Numbered from the stretch's first letter, positions 1-8,634 are shown. The stretch is 64,000 nt of DNA from Aquirhabdus sp. (GCA_030149815.1 JASLHI010000048.1:42833-106832), one strand, 5' to 3'. Program-made: numbers and translations. Notes: generated by a model from the sequence alone, not told the origin.

Positions 1-1
1 A

Positions 2-979
2 CCACACGCAGGTAGCCAAGCAAACGGCGCGGTGTTCTTAGCACTCCTCGAAGGTGGCGATACTGTTTTGGGTATGAGTTTGGCACATGGCGGTCACTTG
101 ACTCATGGCGCAAAAGTAAACTTCTCAGGTAAAACCTACAATGCAATCCAATACGGTTTGAATGTAGAAACTGGTGAAGTGGATTACGACGAAGTTGAAC
201 GTTTGGCACTTGAGCACAAACCAAAAATGATCATCGCAGGTTTTTCTGCATACAGCCGTGTGATGGATTGGCAGCGTTTCCGCGATATTGCGGATAAAGT
301 TGGTGCGTACTTCATGGTTGATATGGCGCACGTTGCAGGTTTGGTTGCTGCTGGCGTTTACCCAAGCCCAGTTAATATTGCTGACGTAACGACGACGACG
401 ACACATAAAACATTACGTGGTCCGCGTTCTGGTTTGATCTTGGCAAAAGCCAACGAAGCGATTGAAAAGAAACTTCAATCAGCAGTATTTCCAGGCAATC
501 AAGGTGGTCCGTTGATGCACGCGATTGCTGCAAAAGCAGTATGCTTCAAAGAAGCGATGGATCCGAGCTTCAAAACTTACCAGCAACAAGTGGTCACCAA
601 TGCTCGCGCAATGGCAGCAGTGTTGATCGAACGTGGCTACGACATCGTTTCTAAAGGCACTGATAACCATTTGTTCTTATTGTCACTGATCAAGCAAGAT
701 GTGACTGGTAAAGAAGCAGATGCATGGCTGGGTTCAGCAGGAATCACTGTAAATAAAAACGCAGTACCAAACGATCCACGTTCACCGTTCGTGACTTCAG
801 GTATCCGTATCGGTACACCAGCAATCACAACTCGTGGTTTCGGTGAAATTGAAGCAAAAGACTTGGCTGGCTGGATTGCAGACGTGCTGGACAGCAAAGG
901 CGATGAAGCAGTCATTGCAGCAGTTAAAGCTAAAGTTTCTGCAGTCTGTGCTAAATTTCCAGTGTATGCAAAAAGCTAA
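2..979 (+). CDS. glyA: serine hydroxymethyltransferase, 5' end outside window
   Basis: PLP-dependent cytosolic enzyme that interconverts serine plus tetrahydrofolate with glycine plus 5,10-methylene-THF, the main source of one-carbon units. The reading frame is open from base 2, so the gene enters from outside the window. About 325 residues are visible out of roughly 417 in the family, so about 90 N-terminal residues are missing. The frame opens with the family segment PHAGSQANGA. The PLP-lysine motif THKTLRGPRSG is present, with the lysine codon at 407-409. An intrinsic terminator follows the stop. The identification is secure; only the start is unseen. Confidence 0.97.
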   Translation, partial: PHAGSQANGAVFLALLEGGDTVLGMSLAHGGHLTHGAKVNFSGKTYNAIQYGLNVETGEVDYDEVERLALEHKPKMIIAGFSAYSRVMDWQRFRDIADKVGAYFMVDMAHVAGLVAAGVYPSPVNIADVTTTTTHKTLRGPRSGLILAKANEAIEKKLQSAVFPGNQGGPLMHAIAAKAVCFKEAMDPSFKTYQQQVVTNARAMAAVLIERGYDIVSKGTDNHLFLLSLIKQDVTGKEADAWLGSAGITVNKNAVPNDPRSPFVTSGIRIGTPAITTRGFGEIEAKDLAGWIADVLDSKGDEAVIAAVKAKVSAVCAKFPVYAKS

Positions 980-1028
980 TATTTGATCCAGTGAGTTCAG
1001 TTTTAATTCACTGATTACTAATACTCGA

Positions 1029-1075
1029 CAAAACGGCTTCCCTGTTTATGTATTCAGAGAGGCCGTTTTGTTTTA
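1029..1075 (+). terminator. intrinsic terminator after glyA
   Basis: A 12-bp stem (1029-1040 with 1059-1070, one G-U pair) around an 18-base loop is followed by TTTT. It lies 50 bases past the glyA stop. Confidence 0.85.
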
Positions 1076-1140
1076 TAAATTGAACGTTATTTTGAGTGAA
1101 TGTTGTTTTACTAAGTAAGCGACAAAAAAGGAGAATTAAC

Positions 1141-1530
1141 GTGGCAAATCCATTTGTACATATCGAATTGAATACTAATAATTTACCAGCAGCTAAAGAG
1201 TTTTATACCAAGCTCTTTGACTGGAAGTTGGATGAACACAAGATGCCAGCAGGCACATATACTACTATCAATGTTGGAGAAGGAACTGGTGGGGGTATGT
1301 TAGATTTGGCTGAGTGGGGAGCACCAAAAGAGGTTCCGCCGCATTGGCTTGCTTATATTAGCGTAGATGACATTGTCGCGAGTACGGCACGAGCAAAAGA
1401 ACTAGGTGGTACTGTGGCACAAGATGTGAAAAATATTGGGGATTTTGGTGCACTTAGTGTCATCATTGATCCGACAGGTGCTGTATTTGCACTGTGGCAA
1501 AATAGCAATGTTGCTGATCCAATTAGTTAA
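1141..1530 (+). CDS. VOC-family (glyoxalase/bleomycin-resistance fold) protein
   Basis: Protein of 129 residues with the vicinal oxygen chelate fold. It opens with NPFVHIELNTNN and contains AKEFYTKLFDWKL, typical of the first beta-alpha-beta unit. The C-terminal part (IGDFGALSVIIDPTGAVFALWQ) matches the last strands of this family. Metal ligands and substrate cannot be assigned from sequence. The GTG start at 1141 is chosen because AAGGAG (1128-1133) lies 7 bases upstream; an ATG at 1096 in the same frame has no ribosome binding site and adds a non-homologous leader. The gene stands alone between two terminators. Confidence 0.85.
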   Translation: MANPFVHIELNTNNLPAAKEFYTKLFDWKLDEHKMPAGTYTTINVGEGTGGGMLDLAEWGAPKEVPPHWLAYISVDDIVASTARAKELGGTVAQDVKNIGDFGALSVIIDPTGAVFALWQNSNVADPIS

Positions 1531-1560
1531 GTGATTTTCAAATAAAGCCTTCAAGATATT

Positions 1561-1597
1561 AGTCGCATTTTTAAGTTAAAATGCGACTGTTTTTTTA
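1561..1597 (+). terminator. intrinsic terminator after VOC gene
   Basis: A perfect 10-bp stem (1561-1570 with 1579-1588) is followed by a run of seven T. Confidence 0.88.
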
Positions 1598-1622
1598 TCT
1601 TATTTGAATTGTTGAACCGATT

Positions 1623-2456
1623 ATGCCGCAACTGATTTGTCCACTATGCCAAGAGGCGTTATTAGAAAATCTCCCGCAAGAAGAAGGTATTCAGCACTCA
1701 AATCGAGTCTGGCGATGTGTTAATAATCATAGCTTTGACATGGCGCGTGAAGGCTATCTCAACTTGCATTTGGTTCAGCATAAAAAAAGTAAAGATCCTG
1801 GCGACAATCCAGATATGGTTAAAGCGCGCCGAGAATTTTTGCATGCCAATTATTACCAACCATTGCGGGATGCAATTATCGAATTACTGAAATCGTTATA
1901 TGCAACATCTCTGCTTGATATTGGTTGTGGTGAAGGCTATTATACGAGTAGTTTCCGTCAAATCATTGATGATGTGATTGGCTTAGATATTGCCAAACCT
2001 GCGATTCAACTTTCTGCAAAAAAGTTTAAAAATATCATGTGGCTGGTCGGCAGTGGTGCGATGCTCCCGATAGCAACCGCTTCGGTGGATATTGTCAGTA
2101 GTATGTTTAGTCCATTGCCGATTGCAGAAATGGCGAGGGTACTGAAACCAGAGGGTTTTGTTTTGGTGGCAACGCCTGCACCGACACATTTATGGACAAT
2201 GCGTGAAGGGTTGTTTGGTGAAGTTCAGGCACATGAACCCGATAAGTTCTTAGCGGGATTTGACGAGTTATTTACGCTCCATAGTCGTACAGAAGTATCA
2301 TTTCCATTGAGCTTGTCGAATCAAGCGCTCAAGGATTTGCTGTGTATGACACCGTATGTGTGGAAGGCTAAACCTGAAAAGCGTGCAGCTTTAGAATTAA
2401 ACGAGCAGTTTGAGACAGCAGCAGCATTTACGGTCTTCTTGTTTCAAAAGAAATGA
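1623..2456 (+). CDS. rlmA: 23S rRNA (guanine-N1)-methyltransferase, RlmA type
   Basis: SAM-dependent methyltransferase of 277 residues in the RlmA (RrmA) family, which N1-methylates a guanine of 23S rRNA (G745 in E. coli). The N-terminal zinc knuckle is complete: C6, C9, C32 and H36. It is followed by the family segment FDMAREGYLNL. The SAM-binding motif DIGCGEG is at residues 99-105. Length fits the family. It is convergent with the minus-strand lipoprotein gene, with only two bases between the stops. Methylation of the equivalent guanine here is inferred from the family. The related TlrB/RlmA(II) enzymes, which modify G748, are the main alternative but are mostly Gram-positive. Confidence 0.93.
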   Translation: MPQLICPLCQEALLENLPQEEGIQHSNRVWRCVNNHSFDMAREGYLNLHLVQHKKSKDPGDNPDMVKARREFLHANYYQPLRDAIIELLKSLYATSLLDIGCGEGYYTSSFRQIIDDVIGLDIAKPAIQLSAKKFKNIMWLVGSGAMLPIATASVDIVSSMFSPLPIAEMARVLKPEGFVLVATPAPTHLWTMREGLFGEVQAHEPDKFLAGFDELFTLHSRTEVSFPLSLSNQALKDLLCMTPYVWKAKPEKRAALELNEQFETAAAFTVFLFQKK

Positions 2457-2458
2457 AA

Positions 2459-2818
2459 CTAATCATCTTTGTTATGATTCACTTTCCACACATACTGCAT
2501 GGTTTTCCATCCTTCCATCGGTGTGCCATTGTAGTAAGTCATCGGTTTAAAATGACATTTTGAAAGCCCATCTAAAGCAGCTTGATCTAAACCTGTATAG
2601 CCACTTGAAGTGAGAATTTTACTTTCTTTGACATAGCCCGTGGTAGAGATGAGTAAATCCATCGTAACTGTGCCTTCTTCTTTTTCCGCCAGCGCCTCTT
2701 TAGGGTATGCAGGTCCTAAGCATTTTGACGGATCGACATGGTTTTGAGGCTCAGGCGATGATAAGCAACCTTGCAAAAGAATGCCTATCAACATTATGAG
2801 GGCAAACTCTGGAATCAT
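2459..2818 (-). CDS. small lipoprotein with TonB C-terminal-like domain
   Basis: Protein of 119 residues. The hydrophobic N-terminus ends in a lipobox (LLQGC, Cys18), so it should be a lipoprotein. The rest resembles a TonB C-terminal domain: YPKEAL, then GTVTMDLLIS, then LDQAALDGLSKCHFKP. Unlike real TonB there is no proline-rich spacer and no transmembrane anchor beyond the lipid, so energy transduction is unlikely; such domains also occur as periplasmic binding modules. It overlaps the upstream M23 peptidase gene by 4 bases (ATGA), so the two are probably translationally coupled. A possible Fur box lies ahead of the pair. Family fit is good; function is open. Confidence 0.72.
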   Translation of the reverse strand: MIPEFALIMLIGILLQGCLSSPEPQNHVDPSKCLGPAYPKEALAEKEEGTVTMDLLISTTGYVKESKILTSSGYTGLDQAALDGLSKCHFKPMTYYNGTPMEGWKTMQYVWKVNHNKDD

Positions 2819-3651
2819 GGCTTAGCACTTTCCACAGGAAGCACAAGCATCGGATCAACTCGCGTATTATTCAAACTCACGCCAAAGTGTAAATGTGGTC
2901 CCGTTGCACGTCCTGTCATTCCGACTAAGCCAATTGGATCATTTTGAGCAACAGTCTGCCCAATTTTGACATCGATACGACTGAGATGGCAGAGCATAGA
3001 AATGATGCCCTGACCATGATCGATCATCACGGTTTGTCCATTAAAGAAATAATCTCCCGTTTGTACGACGACACCCGCAGCTGGCGCATGTGCGACAGTA
3101 CCAAGTCCTGCGGCAATATCAATTCCTGCATGAGGCGCGCGAGGTTCTTCATTGAAGAAACGCTTGAATCCAAAAGGACTGGAAATACGACCATGAGCCG
3201 GCCAAATAAACTGAGGAAAATTGGTGGTCTGTACGGGAGTAAAGCTTTTATAGATATTGTTTTGTTCTACAGCTTCGCGTTGATAGCGTGCTAGTTGTTC
3301 AGGATCAGGATTAACTTTGCTCGTATCTTTTAACGTAATGTGTTGTTCAGGATAGGCATAATCAGAGACTTTAAAATCAATATTTCCATGATCTGTTGTG
3401 AGTGTATGTGTGCCTGTTGTTGCAGAAATCGGAATGCCGACAATTGCGTAAGGTTTACTATTTTCGATGACGATCGCGACAGGATTCTCCTCTAAGCTCG
3501 CAACCTTTGTATCAGGTGAAACCTCAATAACTGCAATACCTCCCGCATGTCTAGAGTCCTGCGGTAATGAAGCGTGACTGGAAGTGACAAAAAGCGTCAA
3601 AGTACTAAAAAATAGGGCAATACACGGAGCACGTAAAAAACTAAAGTGCAC
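2815..3651 (-). CDS. secreted M23-family peptidoglycan endopeptidase
   Basis: Predicted periplasmic zinc metallopeptidase of 278 residues that would cleave peptide cross-links in peptidoglycan. A signal peptide covers about residues 1-28 and ends TSSHA. The C-terminal LytM domain keeps its metal ligands: H174-x3-D178 in HAGID and H253-x-H255 in HLHFGV. The region in between matches peptidases whose N-terminal part carries a beta domain. The start is taken as GTG at 3651, because GGAG (complement of 3658-3661) lies 6 bases upstream; an in-frame TTG at 3663 overlaps that site. It forms a two-gene unit with the downstream TonB-C-like lipoprotein. Catalytic residues are intact, so activity is expected. 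Confidence 0.9.
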   Translation of the reverse strand: MHFSFLRAPCIALFFSTLTLFVTSSHASLPQDSRHAGGIAVIEVSPDTKVASLEENPVAIVIENSKPYAIVGIPISATTGTHTLTTDHGNIDFKVSDYAYPEQHITLKDTSKVNPDPEQLARYQREAVEQNNIYKSFTPVQTTNFPQFIWPAHGRISSPFGFKRFFNEEPRAPHAGIDIAAGLGTVAHAPAAGVVVQTGDYFFNGQTVMIDHGQGIISMLCHLSRIDVKIGQTVAQNDPIGLVGMTGRATGPHLHFGVSLNNTRVDPMLVLPVESAKP

Positions 3652-3691
3652 GGCAAACTCCAACAGAAATGGCTGAATACATGATTTGAAA

Positions 3692-3710
3692 CATAATGAG
3701 AATCATAAGG
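3692..3710 (-). promoter_or_regulatory. candidate Fur box
   Basis: The 19 bases CATAATGAGAATCATAAGG match the classical Fur consensus GATAATGATAATCATTATC at 14 of 19 positions, with an unbroken core. The site lies about 40 bases upstream of the M23 peptidase start. Its neighbour downstream encodes a TonB-C-like domain, which makes iron control plausible. No promoter elements were assigned. Confidence 0.5.
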
Positions 3711-3918
3711 GAATTTGTGAAAAATACGTCTGATTTATTCAAAAAGCTACAAATTTCAAGGTTCGCAGTTTTGCGTTTCTAAAGTATTTTATGCGGTATA
3801 GAGGAAAATGATATTTGTTAATTAGAATTAATTTATCGAAAATGAGAACTGGTATACAAATTGCTCCGCTGTATAACATGGATTAAACCGCTGTTTTGAA
3901 TTTTAGGGAAGATTCGCC

Positions 3919-4131
3919 ATGTTAACTAATGACCAAATGCACAAATTAGGACGCTTCACATTTTTGATGCGTAAAGTTCATAAACAATCGGTGTCGATTG
4001 AACGTTTTTTGCATGATCCTGAATACCAAGCTCAAATGCTGATGCTCGCGGCAAAAATTAGTGATAACACCAATGATGAGCTTTTAGAGTTAGCGTCTGC
4101 GTTAAGTTCTAGTCTTGGGCTAGCGGCGTGA
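3919..4131 (+). CDS. small protein of unknown function, paralogue of the next gene
   Basis: Protein of 70 residues with no signal peptide or membrane segment, predicted largely helical. I do not recognise the family. Its whole length aligns with residues 1-72 of the gene at 4465: both carry the pattern LGRF..LMRK.H.QSV.IERFL.D.EYQ.QML, which is good evidence that both are translated. AGGGAAGA precedes the ATG at a suitable distance. A terminator follows at 4242, so the two copies are separate transcription units. Basic and hydrophobic positions alternate in the first half, as in an amphipathic helix, but no role can be assigned. Confidence 0.72.
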   Translation: MLTNDQMHKLGRFTFLMRKVHKQSVSIERFLHDPEYQAQMLMLAAKISDNTNDELLELASALSSSLGLAA

Positions 4132-4464
4132 GCGTAAGTGATGATAAGCGTTTAAATCGTTAAATATCGAGTGGTTGTGTAAATAAAGAATATGTTGTTG
4201 ATCTTATAATAACCAAAGACTCTTCAAGCCTCATGCGAAATAAAAAGAACCATAAAGGTTCTTTTTTTGTTTTTTGATGTGCCAATTGAGTTCAATGAGT
4301 GCGTTAATTCTGTTCATATAATTATTATGCTATTGATTTTAAAGTCTAAATTTAATTTGGTATGCGAATTGCTTAATAGCATATGTCTGATCGATAAGAT
4401 TTTCAGATGTTTTTAATCTAGAGTCTTATGTTCAATGTTTTACAAAGCATAAGGGAGAAAATTA
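4132..4464. other. 333-base gap between paralogous small genes
   Basis: Apart from the terminator at 4242-4270 this AT-rich stretch holds no gene I can support. The second half presumably contains the promoter of the 4465 gene, but no clear -35/-10 pair was found. Confidence 0.5.
4242..4270 (+). terminator. intrinsic terminator after small gene
   Basis: A 10-bp stem (4242-4251 with 4257-4266), a 5-base loop and a T-rich tail. Confidence 0.85.
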
Positions 4465-4941
4465 ATGTTAAGTCGCGATCAATTGCAAGAGCTTGGGCGC
4501 TTCAAGTTGTTGATGCGCAAAATGCACAATCAGTCTGTACAAATTGAAAGGTTTTTGATGGATTTGGAATATCAGACTCAGATGCTCGATATTGCAGAGG
4601 AGTTTGATGACAGTGATATCGAGAATGACGAGTTAATTATGTTGTCGTTGGTTCTTCGGTCTAAATTTGGTCGGTTGGGACATGGTGATGAAGCTTATGC
4701 GTCTATCGTTCCAATTGTACAAAGTCCAGTTGAAGTCGCTCCTCAGGCGAACGAATCTGAACAGAAAACATTGGCTGAAGCCGCTTCTTCCATGTCATCC
4801 AATTCAGTTTCATTATTACGTTCAATAGGAAGTTCTCTGGCTTCTGCGGGTTCACAGATGACTTCAAAATTAAGTCAAACGGAGAGTAGTTCTGCACATG
4901 TTGAGGTTGAAAAACATCACTATGTCATGAGCTTACGATGA
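4465..4941 (+). CDS. unknown protein: paralogous N-terminal module plus Ser-rich tail
   Basis: Protein of 158 residues. Residues 1-72 are homologous to the whole product of the gene at 3919. Residues 73-158 form a low-complexity tail rich in Ser, Ala and Gln (for example SSMSSNSVSLLRSIGSSLASAGS) with no counterpart in the shorter copy. The start is supported by AAGGGAGA 8-9 bases upstream and by paralogy. It has no signal peptide. The arrangement suggests a duplicated small helical module, one copy having gained or kept a flexible extension. Function is unknown, and nothing in the flanking genes (M23 unit, clpB) explains it. Confidence 0.7.
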   Translation: MLSRDQLQELGRFKLLMRKMHNQSVQIERFLMDLEYQTQMLDIAEEFDDSDIENDELIMLSLVLRSKFGRLGHGDEAYASIVPIVQSPVEVAPQANESEQKTLAEAASSMSSNSVSLLRSIGSSLASAGSQMTSKLSQTESSSAHVEVEKHHYVMSLR

Positions 4942-5036
4942 TATTTACAATAACGCTAAAAAGAAAAGAAGGATGTGATATTTGACGCTAAGATTGTCAA
5001 AAGGAATCATATAAACCCTAGACGATAGGAATGACT

Positions 5037-5060
5037 AGAGCCGCGAAGGCTCTTTTTTTT
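5037..5060 (+). terminator. intrinsic terminator upstream of clpB
   Basis: AGAGCC / GGCTCT stem (5037-5042 with 5048-5053), loop GCGAA, then eight T. Confidence 0.88.
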
Positions 5061-5091
5061 GCCTGAAATTTGCTTTTTTTATAAATGTATG

Positions 5092-5120
5092 CTTGAAAAA
5101 ATGGCTTGCACTACGCATTT
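5092..5120 (+). promoter_or_regulatory. candidate sigma-32 heat-shock promoter of clpB
   Basis: CTTGAAA at 5092-5098 equals the sigma-32 -35 core. After 14 bases, ACGCATTT (5113-5120) matches the -10 consensus CCCCATTT at 6 of 8 positions. It lies about 70 bases before the clpB start and just after the preceding terminator. Confidence 0.55.
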
Positions 5121-5190
5121 ATATTCTATCTCAAATAAAACGAGTGCGTATTCCACTTATGGAAGCGCGATTGATAAATGAGGAAATCAT

Positions 5191-7779
5191 ATGCGTTTTG
5201 AAAAATTTACTGACCGTTTACAACAAGCTTTATCTAATGCCCAATCATTGGCTGCTGGTCACGACCATACGGGAATTGAGTCAATTCATGTGCTTGCAAG
5301 TCTGTTGAATGAACCTGCAAATGTGAGTTTGCTACAACAAGCAGGTGCAAATATGCAAGTGCTGCAAACACGGTTAAATAAAGCGATTGCAGATGCACCG
5401 AAACTTGCGAATCCTAACGGTGATATTAATTTAACACCGCAGGCGGTGCGCATTTTAAATTTAGCAGATAGTTTTGCGCAGAAAGCAGGAGATGACTATA
5501 TCGCGAGTGAGTGGGCACTTCTTGCGCTTGCAGAGCAATCGGAAACCAAGAAAATTATTGAAGCAGCGGGCAGTGATGCTAAACGTTTGCGTACTGTGAT
5601 TGAACAAGTTCGGGGGGATACAAAAGTGAATAGTAACAATGCTGAAGACCAACGTGAAGCCTTGTCTAAATATACGATTGATCTGACTGAACGGGCATTA
5701 ACAGGGAAACTTGATCCTGTGATTGGACGTGATGATGAAATTCGTCGCACGATTCAGGTGTTAGCACGTCGCACCAAAAATAATCCTGTACTGATTGGTG
5801 AACCAGGTGTGGGTAAAACTGCAATCGTCGAAGGGCTGGCACAGCGTATCGTGAATGGTGAAGTCCCTGAAGGTTTAAAAAACAAAAAAGTACTGTCTTT
5901 GGATTTGGGAGCATTAATTGCGGGAGCAAAATTCCGTGGTGAGTTTGAGGAGCGCTTGAAATCTGTATTAAATGATTTGGCAAAACAAGAAGGTCAGGTC
6001 ATTTTGTTTATTGATGAATTGCACACGATGGTCGGTGCTGGTAAAGCTGATGGAGCGATGGATGCGGGAAATATGCTCAAGCCTGCACTTGCGCGTGGTG
6101 AGCTACATTGCGTAGGCGCAACGACTTTAGATGAATACCGCCAATATATCGAGAAAGATGCGGCACTAGAGCGTCGTTTCCAGAAGGTGCTTGTGGATGA
6201 GCCTTCCGTTGCCGATACGATTGCGATTCTGCGTGGTCTGAAAGAACGTTATCAATTACATCATAATGTTGAAATTGAAGATTCCGCGATTATTGCTGCG
6301 GCACGTATGTCTCATCGCTATATCACAGATCGTAAATTACCTGATAAAGCGATTGATTTGATTGATGAAGCATCGAGTCGTTTGCGTATGGAAATGGATT
6401 CGAAGCCAGAGGCATTGGATAAAATTGATCGTCGGTTGATTCAGCTCAAAATGGAATATGAGGTGATCAGGCATGATGATCATGCGATTGCGCAACAGAA
6501 GCAATTGACCGCTCAGATTGAACAGCTAGAAAAAGAGCTGGCTGATTTGACTGAAGTTTGGCAAGCCGAGAAAGCAATTGTGCAAGGTGCACAGAATTTC
6601 CGTGAAGAGCTGGATAAAGCTAAAGTGGCTTATGCCAAGGCTGAACGCGATAGTGATATTGCAGAAATGTCACGTCTCAAATATAGCGTAATTCCAGAGC
6701 TGGAAAAGAAAATTGTCAATGCTGAAAAAGCTGAAGATCAAGAAAGCCAAGGTAAGTTTACTTTGCTTCGCACCAAAGTAACAGATAATGAAATTGCCGA
6801 AGTCGTCAGTGCGGCAACAGGAATTCCTGTCAGCAAGATGATGCAAGGTGAGCGTGAAAAACTGCTTCATATGGAAGACGAGCTGCATAAACGCGTTGTC
6901 GGGCAGAAAGAAGCCGTGATTGCTGTTTCTAATGCAGTACGTCGTTCGCGTGCAGGATTATCTGATCCGAATCGTCCGAGCGGTTCTTTCTTATTCCTCG
7001 GTGCAACGGGTGTGGGTAAAACGGAACTCAGTAAGGCGCTGGCAAACTTCTTGTTTGATAGTGACGATGCGATGATTCGAATCGACATGAGTGAGTTCAT
7101 GGAGAAACATTCTGTGAGTCGTTTGGTTGGTGCGCCTCCAGGATATGTCGGCTATGAAGAGGGTGGCACTCTGACAGAAGCTGTGCGTCGTAAGCCGTAT
7201 AGTGTTGTCTTGCTCGATGAAGTCGAGAAAGCGCATCCTGATGTATTCAATATTCTGTTACAAGTATTGGATGATGGTCGTTTGACTGACTCGCAAGGTC
7301 GGACAGTGGACTTCAAAAACACCGTGATTATTATGACCAGTAATCTTGGTTCAGCAGCGATTCGGGAGCTTGGTGATAACGCGCCTGCTGCTGACGTTAA
7401 GGCGGTGGTAATGGAGGCGGTTGGAGAACATTTCCGTCCAGAGTTTATTAATCGTATCGATGAAGTTGTGGTGTTCCAACAATTAGGTCAGAGTCAGATT
7501 CGTGGTATTGCAGACATTCAATTGGATCGATTACGTGCTCGGTTGCATGAGCGTGAGATTGGTTTAGAGTTGGATGACTCTGCTTTTGATCAGTTGGTCG
7601 CTGTTGGATACGATCCTGTATTTGGTGCTCGTCCGTTGAAGCGTGCTATTCAGGCGGAAATTGAAAATCCTCTTGCATCACGGATTCTATCGGGCGAGTT
7701 TAGCGCAGGCGATACGATTATGGTAAGTGCAGGAAAAGATGGATCAAGTTTGAAATTTGAACGGACGAAATTTCATTAA
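5191..7779 (+). CDS. clpB: ATP-dependent disaggregase ClpB
   Basis: Cytosolic Hsp100 hexamer of 862 residues that threads aggregated proteins through its pore together with DnaK. Domains in order: Clp N-domain (about 1-145), AAA1 with Walker A G203EPGVGKT210, the coiled-coil middle domain (about 400-520), and AAA2 with Walker A G604ATGVGKT611 and Walker B VVLLDEVEKA. The small C-terminal domain carries FGARPLKRAIQ. Length matches E. coli ClpB; the coiled-coil insert separates it from ClpA and ClpC. The ATG is set by GAGGA (5180-5184). A terminator follows and a sigma-32-like promoter precedes it, so it is probably monocistronic and heat-induced. Confidence 0.98.
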   Translation: MRFEKFTDRLQQALSNAQSLAAGHDHTGIESIHVLASLLNEPANVSLLQQAGANMQVLQTRLNKAIADAPKLANPNGDINLTPQAVRILNLADSFAQKAGDDYIASEWALLALAEQSETKKIIEAAGSDAKRLRTVIEQVRGDTKVNSNNAEDQREALSKYTIDLTERALTGKLDPVIGRDDEIRRTIQVLARRTKNNPVLIGEPGVGKTAIVEGLAQRIVNGEVPEGLKNKKVLSLDLGALIAGAKFRGEFEERLKSVLNDLAKQEGQVILFIDELHTMVGAGKADGAMDAGNMLKPALARGELHCVGATTLDEYRQYIEKDAALERRFQKVLVDEPSVADTIAILRGLKERYQLHHNVEIEDSAIIAAARMSHRYITDRKLPDKAIDLIDEASSRLRMEMDSKPEALDKIDRRLIQLKMEYEVIRHDDHAIAQQKQLTAQIEQLEKELADLTEVWQAEKAIVQGAQNFREELDKAKVAYAKAERDSDIAEMSRLKYSVIPELEKKIVNAEKAEDQESQGKFTLLRTKVTDNEIAEVVSAATGIPVSKMMQGEREKLLHMEDELHKRVVGQKEAVIAVSNAVRRSRAGLSDPNRPSGSFLFLGATGVGKTELSKALANFLFDSDDAMIRIDMSEFMEKHSVSRLVGAPPGYVGYEEGGTLTEAVRRKPYSVVLLDEVEKAHPDVFNILLQVLDDGRLTDSQGRTVDFKNTVIIMTSNLGSAAIRELGDNAPAADVKAVVMEAVGEHFRPEFINRIDEVVVFQQLGQSQIRGIADIQLDRLRARLHEREIGLELDDSAFDQLVAVGYDPVFGARPLKRAIQAEIENPLASRILSGEFSAGDTIMVSAGKDGSSLKFERTKFH

Positions 7780-7812
7780 TCGGCCTGCAATCTAACTATT
7801 TGATCAACTAAG

Positions 7813-7842
7813 AAAAAGACGAATTTATATTCGTCTTTTTTA
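7813..7842 (+). terminator. intrinsic terminator after clpB
   Basis: A perfect 10-bp stem AAAAAGACGA / TCGTCTTTTT (7813-7822 with 7831-7840) ending in T-rich sequence. Confidence 0.9.
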
Positions 7843-7956
7843 TTACAAATCATCAGACCAATGGCATGGGTATTTGTTGCGTGATTGTTTGTTTTTTGAT
7901 AGATTTGGAATCAATATAATAAATTTTTCTTCATGCTTGGACAGGAGTCTAGCGAA

Positions 7957-8634
7957 ATGAGAACCTTTTTGCTAAAGCAAATAGAACCGATATCTAAAAA
8001 TGCTGTAGCGAAAGAGATTAAGTTGAGTCTTAAATCATCAAAATTTCCTTATAAAATTCTGATGATTGCAATTTCTACTGTGATGTCGGTTGCTTATGCT
8101 GAGCAGCCATTAAGTGATGCTGAGTTAGATAATAAATATATTGAAGTGAAGATTATTCCCGTTTGTACTACGGATAAAGTTGATCAAAAAGATAAAACCG
8201 ATTCCCATGATACCAAAGCGGGTGATGCTGATGCTCCTCAGCAAACATGCCATGACGCAAACCACTTTGTTGCGGTGCTAAGCAATAAGCAGGTGGATAC
8301 AAACGACGCAAACGCTACCCAGTCGAAGGATTCTAATGCCGCAACACTTCTCGCCAGTGTCTTTGATAATATACGCTTATTAGGTGGGTCTGATGTGCTA
8401 GGCGTACCTGCAGGCGTAGCCAACACTGGTGTTCCGCTAATGTTCGGAAATGAAAACTATAGCTATGCATGGGCTGGTAATCTTAATCAGATTTTCCAAG
8501 TACCTGTATATGCCACAGGCTGGTACAATTCCGTCTACGACACCTCAAGTCTAGGGTACGGTTTTCGTTATGAGGCTCACTTCCCTTATGGTCCGCCGCC
8601 CGCACCAACTATTCAAGCGATTACACATAATTAG
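7957..8634 (+). CDS. putative secreted protein of unknown function
   Basis: Protein of 225 residues. A signal peptide is likely: after a long basic leader comes ILMIAISTVMSVAYA, with a probable cut before EQPLSD. The mature part has a polar Asp/Lys/Thr-rich middle containing two cysteines (PVCTT and QQTCHD), then an aromatic region rich in Tyr, Gly and Asn, and ends in a proline-rich piece (YGPPPAPT). The start at 7957 is chosen because AGGAG (7942-7946) stands nine bases before it; an in-frame ATG at 7933 has no such site. I recognise no family. Terminators on both sides suggest an independent transcript. Confidence 0.65.
   Translation: MRTFLLKQIEPISKNAVAKEIKLSLKSSKFPYKILMIAISTVMSVAYAEQPLSDAELDNKYIEVKIIPVCTTDKVDQKDKTDSHDTKAGDADAPQQTCHDANHFVAVLSNKQVDTNDANATQSKDSNAATLLASVFDNIRLLGGSDVLGVPAGVANTGVPLMFGNENYSYAWAGNLNQIFQVPVYATGWYNSVYDTSSLGYGFRYEAHFPYGPPPAPTIQAITHN

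Noticed and set aside
2944..3294. 116-codon plus-strand frame
   Set aside because: It is the opposite strand of the M23 peptidase catalytic domain.
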